49,161 bases of DNA, from the NCBI GenBank assembly GCA_002347815.1, contig DDXV01000009.1, positions 1,499 to 50,659 of the forward strand. Reading direction: 5' to 3'. The notes under the pieces are model-generated. The model was given only the letters and a program-made list of their open reading frames with translations, did no database searches and was not told where the DNA came from. The position numbers were made by a program, and so were the translations under genes. Each line of letters begins with the position of its first letter. The stretch's first letter is position 1. Of the stretch, positions 1-8,530 are shown piece after piece. The DNA is from Syntrophaceae bacterium UBA2251 (GTDB lineage Bacteria > Desulfobacterota > Syntrophia > Syntrophales > UBA2251).

Positions 1-231
1 TACGGAAACACCGGCAGCCTGCTCTATTGCCGCCGCCCTTGCCCGCTGCAAGGCGGTCAATTGTGACTGCTCGGCGCTCATGCCGACGATGGCGCAGGCC
101 GCTTCGGCCTCTATGCCTTTTTTAACCTCGCCGACGCGTTCGGGGTTTTGCCCGGCGATTGCAAAAACAGGCGAAATTATCATCACCGCAAGCAGCAGAA
201 CAAACATGGGGCGCGTATTTTTCATCTTCAT
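1..231 (-). CDS. exported protein, FlgT/LPP20-like N-terminal region (partial)
   Basis: Only the first 77 codons are in the window; the gene runs off the left edge. The reading begins MKMKNTRPMF and has a hydrophobic signal peptide (about residues 9-26, ending in an Ala-rich stretch), so the product is exported. After it comes a segment that ends in ALQRARAAAIEQAAGVSV. This resembles the helix in FlgT-N or LPP20-type domains, where an Ala/Arg-rich helix ends in 'AVEQAxGxxV'. A GAGGT ribosome-binding site lies 5 bases before the ATG at 231; a second in-frame ATG is at 225. The domain call rests on a short pattern and the rest of the protein cannot be seen, so the function is unknown. Confidence 0.6.
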   Translation of the reverse strand, partial: MKMKNTRPMFVLLLAVMIISPVFAIAGQNPERVGEVKKGIEAEAACAIVGMSAEQSQLTALQRARAAAIEQAAGVSV

Positions 232-297
232 TTTTAACCTCAATCCGTCGTGTGAACCTTGCAAAGCTTTGATGAACTCGCAAAAAGTCGCCGCTGT

Positions 298-367
298 CAC
301 CCTGAGCCCGTCGAAGGGTGAATGTAAATGTTCGATATCACATCATGCTTCGACGGGCTCCGCATGA
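298..367. repeat. pair of REP-like palindromes in inverted orientation
   Basis: GAGCCCGTCGAAG (304-316) is repeated exactly as its reverse complement CTTCGACGGGCTC (348-360). Each copy sits inside its own small hairpin: CACCCT/AGGGTG at 298-303 and 315-320, and TCATGC/GCATGA at 343-348 and 362-367. Two short palindromes facing each other is the layout of REP/BIME elements. A motif of this type is, to my memory, common between genes in environmental Proteobacteria. It lies upstream of the exported-protein gene and is not coding. Confidence 0.6.
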
Positions 368-369
368 CA

Positions 370-1004
370 AAAGAGGGACCTAATGACTTTTTACGAGCTC
401 TACGAGCTTGAACCGTTGATAACGTTTTGGGCGCGCATTCACCCAACTCAAAAAGTAGGGCGTTCCTTCAGGCACGCCATATGAACCCGGCACAATGGTT
501 CGGCGGGCTTGATAATCTGAAGGTTACACGAGATCCGCGATACGCTTGCCGGCAATGTCTCGTATTAAACGTTCAACGTTTCGACACATTCCGCGATGTT
601 TTTCAGTCTGTGCTGCTTGACGTAATGCCGCATCCCGTCAATCATTTCCATCGTTGCGAGGGGATAGATAAAATTTGCCCTTTGATAAGGCATTGCTTTG
701 ATGGCTTTGACTATAGGGGCGCGGTTTTCTCAAGTCAAGAGAGATTTCCGGCGATGTTAGTGACACACGATCTGTCCGGTTTCTTATGGCACACGATCCC
801 CCCTATGTCAGGATAGTTGTCGTATGGCCGTTTCAGTTCCCTCTACACGGACCGCTGTACTCACTGCCGCCGTCTGGTCCCTCCGGTGTGTGATCGACGC
901 TCGCAAACGGAGCGGGGATGACGGGCTTGAAAAGAGATTGATTTCGCGTGGCCGCGTGTGGCAGACTGGGCGCGCTGAACATTTTTCCGTTGAGGGGAAC
1001 GACC
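370..1004. other. lower-GC intergenic stretch with gene debris
   Basis: No intact gene is supported here. The part from about 370 to 810 is visibly less GC-rich than its neighbours. On the minus strand 565-693 reads a 42-residue frame (MPYQRANFIY... ending ETLNV) that looks protein-like, with natural amino-acid composition and a run of basic and acidic helix residues, but it is cut off upstream by an in-frame TGA near 732. It may be the tail of a decayed gene. A near-exact direct repeat of TGACACACGATC is at 761-772 and 787-798. I see nothing convincing between 810 and 1004 other than the leader of the next gene. Confidence 0.45.
565..693 (-). pseudogene. fragment of an unrecognised protein
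   Basis: A 42-codon minus-strand frame ends in TAA at 565-567. The peptide contains ATMEMIDGMRHYVKQHRL and ends in IAECVETLNV, which looks like the helical C-terminal part of a real protein rather than a chance frame. The frame is open upstream only to a TGA near 732, and there is no clear ribosome-binding site at the ATG at 693. I do not recognise the family. A small intact gene is possible but less likely. Confidence 0.3.
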
Positions 1005-1214
1005 ATGCCCATTTACGAGTTTGAATGCAAAAAGTGCAAGAACGTCTTCGAAGTCCTCTTCCGCCCCGGCGATGCCCAGACCGGCGCCCCCTGCCCCGCG
1101 TGCCGCTCCCGCCGGACGAAGCGTCTGCTGTCGGCCTTCGCCGGGAAGATCGGCAACACCGCGGGCGGCGCCGGCTGCGGCACCTGCTCCGCCACCTCCT
1201 GCGGACCCACCTGA
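1005..1214 (+). CDS. FmdB-family zinc ribbon protein
   Basis: A 69-residue protein beginning MPIYEFECKKC. It carries two CxxC pairs (Cys8/Cys11 and Cys30/Cys33) that form the zinc ribbon typical of the FmdB putative regulatory family, followed by a flexible tail rich in Gly and Cys (GAGCGTCSATSCG) that is also usual for the family. The start at 1005 is preceded by GAGGGG at a normal distance; the frame extends further upstream, but that part does not match the family. The family was named after a regulator near formylmethanofuran dehydrogenase genes, yet most members are uncharacterised. There is no operon partner: the next gene is 230 bases away. Confidence 0.85.
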   Translation: MPIYEFECKKCKNVFEVLFRPGDAQTGAPCPACRSRRTKRLLSAFAGKIGNTAGGAGCGTCSATSCGPT

Positions 1215-1227
1215 GGCCACTGATCCC

Positions 1228-1242
1228 GGGGCGGTCCGCCCC
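1228..1242 (+). terminator. GC hairpin after the FmdB gene
   Basis: GGGGCGG and CCGCCCC face each other almost without a loop 13 bases after the stop codon. There is no T-run, so this may be a weak or Rho-assisted terminator or simply an RNA hairpin. Confidence 0.3.
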
Positions 1243-1444
1243 GCACATAAATTCCGTTTGCCAAATCGGAGACGATCCATTATAAGGGGTCGGCTTTCGG
1301 AGGGCTCGACCGCCCGGAGCGGGAGCGATCCCGATCCGGGGGTCCCCGACCTCCCATCACGGGCGGGCGCGCATGCAACCCGATCCGATCCCGACAGTCG
1401 CGCCGGTCCCGAATCCATTTTCCGTTGAAAGGAGCAGCACGAGG

Positions 1445-2119
1445 ATGAACATTCTGATCTTTGGACCGAACGGCAGCGGCAAGGGCACCCAGGGCGCGAT
1501 TGTCCAGAAGAAGTACGGCGTCCCGCACATCGAAACCGGCGTTATCTTCAGGGAGAACATTAAAGGCGGAACGGATCTCGGCAAAAAAGCTAAAGAATTT
1601 ATCGACAAGGGTGAACTGGTCCCGGACGGGATCACCGTCCCCATGATCCTGGACCGCCTTCAGCAGCCGGACTGCGCGAAGGGCTGGCTCCTCGATGGCT
1701 TCCCCCGCAACCTGGCGCAGGCGGAAGCCCTGGACAAGGCCCTGAATCAGGCGAACATCAAGCTCGACTACGTGATCGAGATCATCCTCGACCGCGCCAT
1801 CGCCAAACAGCGCATCATGGGCCGTCGCCTTTGCGCCACCGACAACAACCATCCGAACAACATCTACATCGACGCGATCAAGCCGGCGGAGAAGGACGGG
1901 AAGGTCGTCTGCCGCGTCTGCGGCAGCGACAAGCTCACCACGCGCGCCGACGATCAGGATGAGGCCGCGATCGACAAGCGCCACGGGATCTACTACGACA
2001 CGAAGACGGGCACGCTGGCCGCGGTCAATTACTTCCGGGAACGGACCCGGGTCATCGGCGTCGACGGCGCCCCGGGCGTCAAGGAGGTCTCCGAGGCCCT
2101 GCTCAAGAAACTGGCATGA
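1445..2119 (+). CDS. adk: adenylate kinase
   Basis: Adenylate kinase interconverts AMP + ATP and 2 ADP in the cytoplasm. The 224-residue protein has the P-loop GPNGSGKGT (residues 7-15; the more usual form is GPPGAGKGT), the AMP-site segment around TGVIFREN, and the conserved DGFPRNLAQAEAL motif. The LID region is long and holds LCATDNN and a later VCRVCGSD, so Cys residues are placed where zinc-type adenylate kinases carry their metal site, although the first half has only one Cys. The ATG at 1445 follows AAAGGAG by 10 bases. The gene is monocistronic, with its own strong terminator at 2166-2197. Confidence 0.9.
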   Translation: MNILIFGPNGSGKGTQGAIVQKKYGVPHIETGVIFRENIKGGTDLGKKAKEFIDKGELVPDGITVPMILDRLQQPDCAKGWLLDGFPRNLAQAEALDKALNQANIKLDYVIEIILDRAIAKQRIMGRRLCATDNNHPNNIYIDAIKPAEKDGKVVCRVCGSDKLTTRADDQDEAAIDKRHGIYYDTKTGTLAAVNYFRERTRVIGVDGAPGVKEVSEALLKKLA

Positions 2120-2165
2120 ACCTCCCCGAGTCCCCGTCGTCTTTCCCCCCTCGCCTCGAACCCAC

Positions 2166-2197
2166 CGCCCTCCCCTGCACGGGAGGGCGATTTTTTT
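2166..2197 (+). terminator. Rho-independent terminator after adk
   Basis: A perfect 9-bp stem, CGCCCTCCC (2166-2174) with GGGAGGGCG (2181-2189), a 6-base loop, then A and seven Ts (2191-2197). It lies 47 bases after the adk stop codon and is a textbook intrinsic terminator. Confidence 0.92.
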
Positions 2198-2403
2198 GCG
2201 GGAGATCATTGGCCCGTCGCCGGTGAATCTCTGTTCTGGACATCCCGGCGGTTTGCGTTTATGTTGTCAGCAAACGGATGCCGTTCCGCGGGGATCGCCC
2301 TTGGCACGTGGATTCCCCCCCCCACGGAGGGGCTGTGCGACCGGAGCGGCAGGACCGGACGTCCCGCGTTGTCCGGAAACCCGCGCGCCAGAAAAACGAC
2401 CCC

Positions 2404-4386
2404 ATGCACCTGCTCAACGATATCCTGATCATCCTCGGCCTTTCGGCGTTCGTCCTGTACGTCTGTTATCTGATCCGGGTGCCCAACATCGTGGGGTTTC
2501 TCGCCACCGGCCTGATCTGCGGCCCTTTCGGACTGGGCCTGGTCCGGGATATCGCCGCCGTCAAACTCCTGGCCGAAGTGGGCGTGGTCCTCCTTCTGTT
2601 CACGATCGGCCTGGAATTCTCCTTGCGCAACCTTCTCCACATCAAGCGGCCCGTCCTCATCGGCGGATCGCTTCAGGTGGCGATCACGGTCTTCTGCGGC
2701 TTCGCCGTCTCCCGGCTCTTCGGTTTGCCCCCGGGGGTATCGGTGCTGATCGGCTTCCTGATCTCCCTGAGCAGCACGGCCATCGTCCTCAAGATCATGC
2801 AGGACCGCGCCGAGGTCGAAACCCCGCACGGGGGCACGGCCCTCGGCATCCTCATTTTTCAAGACATCATCGTCGTGCCCATGATGCTCCTGATCCCTCT
2901 TTTGGCCGGGGAACAGAACGGGGGCGGCCAAGCGGCGCTCTGGATCTTTCTCGCCAAGGTCATCTCCATCCTGGCGCTGACGATCGTCAGTGCGCGCTGG
3001 ATCGTGCCGTTCGCCTTCTACAACATCGCCCGCACCAAAAGCCGTGAACTCTTCCTGCTCACCGTGATCGCCATCTGCCTGGCCGTCGCCTGGCTGACCT
3101 ACCAGGCCGGTCTGTCGCTTGCCCTCGGGGCGTTCCTGGCGGGCCTGATCATTTCCGAATCGGAGTACAGCCATCAGGCGCTCGGCGATATCCTCCCCTT
3201 TCGCGACGTCTTCACGAGTTTCTTTTTCGTGTCCATCGGCATGCTCCTCAATGTCGGTTTTTTCTTCGATCACCCCCTTTACCTGTCGTCGCTGGCGCTG
3301 GGGGTGCTCTTCGTCAAGGCGCTGATCGTGGTCGTCGTCGCCATCCCCCTCGGCCTCTCCCTGCGGACGGCGATCCTGGTGGGCGTCGCCCTGAGCCAGG
3401 TGGGGGAGTTTTCGTTCATCCTGTCTGAAAAGGCCCTCCAGTACGGCCTGCTGACGGGGGATACGCATCAGATCTTCCTGGCCGTCTCCGTCATAACCAT
3501 GATGGCGACGCCTTTCGCGCTGGCCGCTTCCCCCGGGATCGCGCGCCTGGCCCTCAGACTGCCCCTGCCCCGAAAAATCAAGCGGGGAGCCTACCCCTCG
3601 CGCCGGGTGGAGCGCGTTCGCGACAAAGATCACCTGATTATCGTGGGCTTCGGCCTCAACGGCCGCAATCTGGCCCGCGCAGCCAGGTTCAGCGGCATTC
3701 CCCACGCGGTCATCGAAATGAACCCGACGGTCGTGCGGGAGGAGCGGGCTAAAGGAACGCCGATTCACTACGGGGACGCCACCCAGGAGGCGATCCTGCA
3801 GCACCTGAACATCAAGGCGGCCAAAGCCCTGGTCGTGGTCATCAACGATCCGTCCGCGACGCGCCGGATCACGGAGCTCGCCCGGAGGTTGAATCCAAAG
3901 CTCTACCTCGTGGTCCGCACGCGGTTCATCCAGGAGATGGCTCCCCTGACAGAGCTGGGCGCCGACGAAGTCATCCCGGAGGAATTCGAGACGTCTGTGG
4001 AAATTTTCAGTCGCATCCTCGCCAAATACCTGCTGCCGAAGGACGAGATCGAAAAGTTCGTGGCGGAAATCCGCTCGGAACGCTACGGGATGCTGCGGAG
4101 CCTTTCCCACGAGGCCACGTCCTGCACGGATCTCGATCTGTGCCTGCCGGACGTGGAAATCAAATCGTTCCGCATCGCCGCGGGATCTCCCTATGTCGAT
4201 AAAACGCTCGCCCAGACCGAACTCCGGAAAAAGATGGGGGTGTCCGTCCTGGCCCTGCGACGCAAGAACCAGACGATCTCCAATCCCCCCGCCGAAACGG
4301 TCTTTCAGGCCGGGGATATCCTGTTCATGGTCGGGGAACCCGACCGGCTCGCGGATGCGATCAGCCGTTTCAATCCCCAGGGGTGA
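2404..4386 (+). CDS. Kef-type monovalent cation:proton antiporter
   Basis: A 660-residue CPA2-family protein. Residues 1 to about 385 form a Na+/H+-exchanger domain with about 12 hydrophobic segments, including the FxxGLEFS segment and the helix with LSSTAIVLKIM. A cytoplasmic TrkA-N/RCK domain follows, with a nucleotide-binding loop read as VGFGLNGRNLARA, then a TrkA-C domain ending in AGDILFMVGEP. This domain order matches KefB/KefC and related potassium efflux antiporters. The ATG at 2404 is chosen because family homology begins there; the frame is open to 2278, and no strong ribosome-binding site is visible. An inverted repeat GTTTGC/GCAAAC (2251-2256/2270-2275) lies upstream. The transported ion cannot be told from sequence. 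Confidence 0.85.
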   Translation: MHLLNDILIILGLSAFVLYVCYLIRVPNIVGFLATGLICGPFGLGLVRDIAAVKLLAEVGVVLLLFTIGLEFSLRNLLHIKRPVLIGGSLQVAITVFCGFAVSRLFGLPPGVSVLIGFLISLSSTAIVLKIMQDRAEVETPHGGTALGILIFQDIIVVPMMLLIPLLAGEQNGGGQAALWIFLAKVISILALTIVSARWIVPFAFYNIARTKSRELFLLTVIAICLAVAWLTYQAGLSLALGAFLAGLIISESEYSHQALGDILPFRDVFTSFFFVSIGMLLNVGFFFDHPLYLSSLALGVLFVKALIVVVVAIPLGLSLRTAILVGVALSQVGEFSFILSEKALQYGLLTGDTHQIFLAVSVITMMATPFALAASPGIARLALRLPLPRKIKRGAYPSRRVERVRDKDHLIIVGFGLNGRNLARAARFSGIPHAVIEMNPTVVREERAKGTPIHYGDATQEAILQHLNIKAAKALVVVINDPSATRRITELARRLNPKLYLVVRTRFIQEMAPLTELGADEVIPEEFETSVEIFSRILAKYLLPKDEIEKFVAEIRSERYGMLRSLSHEATSCTDLDLCLPDVEIKSFRIAAGSPYVDKTLAQTELRKKMGVSVLALRRKNQTISNPPAETVFQAGDILFMVGEPDRLADAISRFNPQG

Positions 4387-4417
4387 CCGCCGGCGTCCCA
4401 GCCGTCCCGCCCTCCGC

Positions 4418-4446
4418 TTTACTCTCCCCCTTGAATATGCTATAAG
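4418..4446 (+). promoter_or_regulatory. sigma-70-type promoter for lepA
   Basis: TTTACT (4418-4423), a 17-base spacer and TATAAG (4441-4446). It is 131 bases upstream of the lepA start codon in the gap after the antiporter gene, and the spacing is ideal. Confidence 0.6.
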
Positions 4447-4577
4447 CCGCCGAATTTCGTCTCCCCCGGGTTCAGCGGGGCGTGCGCCCCAGACGGCGTG
4501 AACGTCAAGCCCCGGCACGATGCGAACCCCGGCCGGCGCCGACACGCGGCGGGCGAGGACGGGATGACGGGTGACCC

Positions 4578-6374
4578 ATGAACCACATTCGGAATTTCAG
4601 CATCATCGCCCATATCGACCACGGAAAATCGACCTTGGCCGACCGTCTCATCCAGATCACCGGGGTCGTCGATGCCCGGAACTTCCAGGACCAGATCCTG
4701 GACAACATGGATATCGAGCGCGAGCGGGGCATCACGATCAAGAGCCAGGCCATCGCCCTTCCCTACCGGGCCGCGGACGGCCGGGACTACACGCTGAACC
4801 TGATCGACACGCCGGGACATGTCGACTTCACCTACGAGGTTTCGCGCTCGCTCGCCTCCTGCGAGGGCGTGCTGCTCCTGGTCGACGCCGCACAGGGCGT
4901 CCAGGCCCAGACGCTCGCCAACCTCTACCTCGCCCTCGAAAACGACCTCGCGATCATCCCCGTCATCAACAAGATCGACCTCCCCTCCGCCGACATCGAA
5001 CGGGTGAAGGAGCAGATCGACGCCGAGCTGGGTCTCGATCCCGAGACGGCGATCCTCTGCTCCGCCAAGGAAGGAACGGGGATCGAGGAGATCCTGGAGG
5101 CCGTCGTCCGGCAGATCCCCCCGCCCGTCGGCGATCCGGAGGCGCCGCTGGCGGCGCTCATCTTCGATGCCAAGTACGATGCCTTCCGGGGAACGGTGAT
5201 CCACTGCCGCCTCTTCGCCGGGACCCTCAAGGCGGGGGACGTCATCCGCTTTCATTACAACGACGCCACCTACCGCGTCGAAGAGGTGGGCCGATTCCGC
5301 CTGCAGCGGGAGAAGGCCGATGCCCTCCGGGCCGGCGAGGTGGGCTACATCATCGCCGGAGTGAAAACCGTCTCGGACGTGCGGACGGGCGATACGATCA
5401 CGCACGAGAGCCGACCCTGCGCCGCGCCGCTCCCGGGCTTCAAGGAAATCAAGCCGGTCGTTTTCGCCTCCATCTACCCCATCGCCTCGGACGACTACGA
5501 GGACCTCGCCGTCTCGCTCGAAAAGTACAAGCTGAACGACGGCTCGTTCGTCTACGAGAAGGATTCCTCCGCCGCCCTGGGCCAGGGATTCCGCTGCGGA
5601 TTTCTCGGGCTCCTCCACCTCGACGTCGTGCAGGAGCGCCTGGAGCGGGAGTACGATCTCTCCATCATCCTGTCCGTTCCCTCGGTCCGCTACCATTTCA
5701 TCCTGAAGGACGGCGCCTCCGCCTGGGTGGACAATCCGATGCACTACCCGGATCCCGTCTCCGTCGTCAAAAGCGAAGAGCCCTACATCCGCGCCGCCAT
5801 GATGCTTCCGGACCGCTATCTCGGCGCGGTGATGAAACTCTGCATGGAAAAGCGCGGCGTCAACTCGCAGATGAACTATTTGAGCCCCGGCCGGGTGGAG
5901 CTGACCTACGAAATGCCGCTCTCCGATGTCATCTACGACTTCTACGACCGCTTCAAGTCCGTCACCCAGGGTTACGGCTCGTTCGATTACGACCTGATCG
6001 ACTACCGCGAAAGCAACCTGGTCCTCCTCGACATCCTCGTCAACGGGGAAAAGGTGGACGCCCTCTCCCAGATCGTCCACCGGGACCGGGCGCGGGCGCG
6101 CGGGGTCCAGGCCTGCGACCGCCTGAAGGACGAGATCCCCCGCCAGATGTTCAAGATCGCGATCCAGGGCGCGATCGGCGGCGAGATCGTCTCGCGCTCC
6201 ACCATCTCCGCCTTCCGCAAGGACGTCACGGCGAAGTGCTACGGCGGCGACATCACCCGCAAACGCAAGCTCTTGGAAAAACAGAAGAAGGGCAAGAAGC
6301 GAATGAAGATGATCGGAAACGTGTCCATCCCCCAGAGCGCCTTCCTGGCCGTTCTCAAATCGGATACGGACTGA
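4578..6374 (+). CDS. lepA: elongation factor 4 (LepA GTPase)
   Basis: A 598-residue translational GTPase, full length for LepA. The GTPase motifs are clear: G1 AHIDHGKST at residues 11-19, switch II DTPGHVDF, and G4 NKIDLP. The C-terminal LepA-specific domain is present, with its usual basic end (KRKLLEKQKKGKKRMK, then a short tail), which separates it from EF-G. LepA acts on ribosomes and influences elongation and 30S assembly. The start is preceded by GGTGACC, a modest ribosome-binding site. The gene is followed 67 bases later by hemW, a lepA-hemW order common in bacteria, so the two may be co-transcribed from the promoter at 4418. Confidence 0.95.
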   Translation: MNHIRNFSIIAHIDHGKSTLADRLIQITGVVDARNFQDQILDNMDIERERGITIKSQAIALPYRAADGRDYTLNLIDTPGHVDFTYEVSRSLASCEGVLLLVDAAQGVQAQTLANLYLALENDLAIIPVINKIDLPSADIERVKEQIDAELGLDPETAILCSAKEGTGIEEILEAVVRQIPPPVGDPEAPLAALIFDAKYDAFRGTVIHCRLFAGTLKAGDVIRFHYNDATYRVEEVGRFRLQREKADALRAGEVGYIIAGVKTVSDVRTGDTITHESRPCAAPLPGFKEIKPVVFASIYPIASDDYEDLAVSLEKYKLNDGSFVYEKDSSAALGQGFRCGFLGLLHLDVVQERLEREYDLSIILSVPSVRYHFILKDGASAWVDNPMHYPDPVSVVKSEEPYIRAAMMLPDRYLGAVMKLCMEKRGVNSQMNYLSPGRVELTYEMPLSDVIYDFYDRFKSVTQGYGSFDYDLIDYRESNLVLLDILVNGEKVDALSQIVHRDRARARGVQACDRLKDEIPRQMFKIAIQGAIGGEIVSRSTISAFRKDVTAKCYGGDITRKRKLLEKQKKGKKRMKMIGNVSIPQSAFLAVLKSDTD

Positions 6375-6441
6375 GGGGGAGGGTCCCGCCGGGCGTCGCG
6401 CGCGCCCTCCCGGCGAGCCCCGCGCCCGGATCGCCGGAACC

Positions 6442-7596
6442 ATGAACACGGAAAACCTGCCGGGCCTTTATCTCCACATCCCCTTCTGCCGCAGCAAATG
6501 CGCGTACTGCGGCTTCTACTCCCGGACGGATATTTCCCGCATCCCGGACTTCCTGAAGGGCCTGCGGGCGGAAATGGCCCTCTACCGCAAGGCCTTCCCC
6601 CGGTTCGACACCGTTTACCTGGGCGGCGGAACGCCGTCCGTTCTGGAGACGCCGCACCTGGAGGCGGTCCTGGATACGGTGCGACGGCACTTCGTCATCG
6701 CCGACGGCGCGGAAATCACGGTCGAGATCAACCCCGGCGACCTCACGGCGGAGGCCCTCCGAACGCTGCGCGCGCTCGGCGTCAACCGCCTCACCCTCGG
6801 CTGCCAATCCTTCGACGACGCCGTCCTCGCCTTCCTCGGCCGCCGTCATACCGCCGGGCAGGGCCGCGACGCGATTCTCGCCGCCCGCGCGGCGGGCTTC
6901 GACCATCTCGGTCTCGACCTGATCTACGGCCTTCCCGCCCCCGGAGGCGACCCGGGGGCGACCTTCCGGGGCTGGCTGACGACCCTCCGGACCGCCCTTT
7001 CCTTTCAACCCGAGCATCTGTCCTGCTACCAACTCACCCTCGAGGCCGATACGCCGCTCGCGGCGACGCTCGCGCTGTCCCCGCTCTCCCTTCCCGATGA
7101 CGACCTTTCGGCCCGATACTTCCTGACCACCTCCGAGCGGCTCGAAGCAGCCGGCTACCGGCACTACGAAGTGTCGAATTTCGCCCGCGACGACGATCAC
7201 CGCGCACGCCATAACCGCAAATACTGGGACCACACCCCCTATCTCGGTCTCGGCCCCGCCGCCCACTCCTTCGACGGCGCCCGGCGCTGGTGGAATCCGC
7301 GCGACCTCGACGCCTGGGTCGGGGCCCTGCGGGAGGGGGTGCGGCCGATCGCCGGAGAGGAAACGCTCACGCGGGATCAGCAGCGTCTGGAGGCGCTTTT
7401 CCTGGGGTTGAGAACGAGGGAGGGAATCGATATCAGGGCGTTCCGAAGGCGGTACGGGCTTGATCTGCGTGCGGAACGGGGCAACGAGATCGGTCAACTG
7501 GCCGCGGCGGGACTCGTCCGGTCGGACGGGGGCCGTGTCTCACCCACGCGCCGGGGGCTCGCCTGCGCCGACTTCCTCGCCCGCTTTTTGTCCTGA
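6442..7596 (+). CDS. hemW: radical SAM heme chaperone HemW
   Basis: A 384-residue radical SAM protein. The cluster motif CxxxCxxC is at Cys16, Cys20 and Cys23 within HIPFCRSKCAYCGF, followed by the GGGTPS glycine motif of the SAM site. The C-terminal HemN-type domain includes YEVSNFA and the HNRKYW motif. HemW delivers heme and was long annotated as an oxygen-independent coproporphyrinogen oxidase; the short CxxxCxxC form without the extra HemN cysteine, and the placement after lepA, favour HemW. The start codon is ATG at 6442, and no strong ribosome-binding site is seen. It converges with the minus-strand gene starting at 8040. Confidence 0.9.
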   Translation: MNTENLPGLYLHIPFCRSKCAYCGFYSRTDISRIPDFLKGLRAEMALYRKAFPRFDTVYLGGGTPSVLETPHLEAVLDTVRRHFVIADGAEITVEINPGDLTAEALRTLRALGVNRLTLGCQSFDDAVLAFLGRRHTAGQGRDAILAARAAGFDHLGLDLIYGLPAPGGDPGATFRGWLTTLRTALSFQPEHLSCYQLTLEADTPLAATLALSPLSLPDDDLSARYFLTTSERLEAAGYRHYEVSNFARDDDHRARHNRKYWDHTPYLGLGPAAHSFDGARRWWNPRDLDAWVGALREGVRPIAGEETLTRDQQRLEALFLGLRTREGIDIRAFRRRYGLDLRAERGNEIGQLAAAGLVRSDGGRVSPTRRGLACADFLARFLS

Positions 7597-7615
7597 GATC
7601 GGGCGTACGTCCAAG

Positions 7616-7653
7616 AGCGGGACCCGGCCCATCGAGGGATCACCTGTCCCGCT
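7616..7653. terminator. possible terminator hairpin between convergent genes
   Basis: AGCGGGAC (7616-7623) pairs with GTCCCGCT (7646-7653) across 22 bases, in the 75-base gap between hemW and the convergent cyclic-nucleotide-binding gene. No T-run follows on either strand, so the role is uncertain. Confidence 0.35.
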
Positions 7654-7671
7654 TCCCCGTTTCGCGGAGAT

Positions 7672-8040
7672 TCAGCCGCGGTTCGGTGCGACAACCTTTT
7701 CGGTGGTGGCCTTGAGGCGCAACGCCACCGTCTTGAACATGACCTGGAAGTCGCCGGGCAATTTGTTGAACTCCCGGTCGAAATAGTCCCGATCCAGGAT
7801 GCCGATGACCGTTTTCCCGACCGCGGTGGCGGTGGCGGTGCGCGCAATCTTCGCGATGTAGGCCAACTCGCCGAACGGGTCTCCGGGTTTCAGCACTTCG
7901 ATGACAACCTTATGTTCTCCGTCCTTCTTGGAGATCTCCACGGCGCCTTCCTCGACGACATAAATCCAGTCGCCGTGGCTCCCCTCGGCGAAGATCACCT
8001 TTCCGTCCGGATAGGTCTCATATGAGGCCACCTGAAACAT
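7672..8040 (-). CDS. cyclic nucleotide-binding domain protein
   Basis: A 122-residue single-domain protein of the cNMP-binding (CAP_ED) fold. It shows the beta-roll pattern YPDGKVIFAEGSHGDWIYVVEEGAVEI and a phosphate-binding-cassette-like segment, PGDPFGELAYIAKIARTATATA, in the place where cAMP-binding proteins have FGELAL(x)nRxAT. There is no DNA-binding or enzyme domain, so it is probably a small ligand-sensing or partner-binding protein. The start at 8040 (MFQVASYE) follows GGGGAAAG; upstream in-frame codons do not resemble the family. The cassette keeps an Arg before the Ala-Thr, but the ligand cannot be named. It may share a transcript with the genes to its right. Confidence 0.8.
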   Translation of the reverse strand: MFQVASYETYPDGKVIFAEGSHGDWIYVVEEGAVEISKKDGEHKVVIEVLKPGDPFGELAYIAKIARTATATAVGKTVIGILDRDYFDREFNKLPGDFQVMFKTVALRLKATTEKVVAPNRG

Positions 8041-8160
8041 GTCTTTCCCCTTTCTCCGGGCCTTGCTCAAGCCCGTCCTTCCAGATGCCCCCGGTTCGGC
8101 GGCAGCGAGGATGCGGCCAGCAGCCGGTCCCATCGCCCCGTCTGGGGATCGCGTCCTGCC

Positions 8161-8478
8161 TCAAGATTTTCTCACCCGCCTGCGGATCAGGTCGGCGCCG
8201 ATGACGATCAGCAGGATGGGCAGAAGGTACTTGGCGATCTCGAAGAGGCGGTACCCCCAGTTCTCCGTGATGAGAAAAACCACGCCGGCCGCGCCGATGA
8301 TCCAGCCGCCGAGATCCTTGACGTGCTGAAGCAGGACGCCCAGCGAAATGACGATGAGCAGGATCGGCCAGCTGTGGGAGAAGATGTAGATCCCGGTCTT
8401 GTCGAGGATGATGAGGACACCGAGGGCGATCAGGACGAGCCCCCCGGTCAGCAGATGCCGTTTGTCTTTACCGTGCAC
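8161..8478 (-). CDS. small membrane protein, LiaF/LiaI-type transmembrane region
   Basis: A 105-residue protein with four hydrophobic segments, separated by short loops: LLTGGLVLIALGVLIIL, SWPILLIVISLGVLL, WIIGAAGVVFLI and LLPILLIVIGADLI. This pattern (with WPxxLI repeated) is that of the DUF5668/LiaI-LiaF N-terminal membrane region. There is no soluble C-terminal domain as in full LiaF. The start is GTG at 8478 with AAAGGAG about 10 bases upstream. It lies just downstream of the slipin gene and may take part in the same membrane-organising function; that is inference. Confidence 0.7.
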   Translation of the reverse strand: MHGKDKRHLLTGGLVLIALGVLIILDKTGIYIFSHSWPILLIVISLGVLLQHVKDLGGWIIGAAGVVFLITENWGYRLFEIAKYLLPILLIVIGADLIRRRVRKS

Positions 8479-8530
8479 GCGCTCAATTCTCCTTTCATGG
8501 ACGTTCTTCGCGCTTCGCCTACGCCCCGAT

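Noticed and set aside
427..816. 129-codon plus-strand frame in the low-GC stretch
   Set aside because: The opposite strand gives a more natural peptide at 565-693; the plus frame has no ribosome-binding site and no recognisable domain.
2251..2275. GTTTGC/GCAAAC inverted repeat as an operator
   Set aside because: Only 6-base arms with a 13-base gap and no promoter next to it; too weak to call.
2206..4545. 779-codon minus-strand frame over the antiporter gene
   Set aside because: Shadow of a clear membrane protein; highly charged and without motifs.
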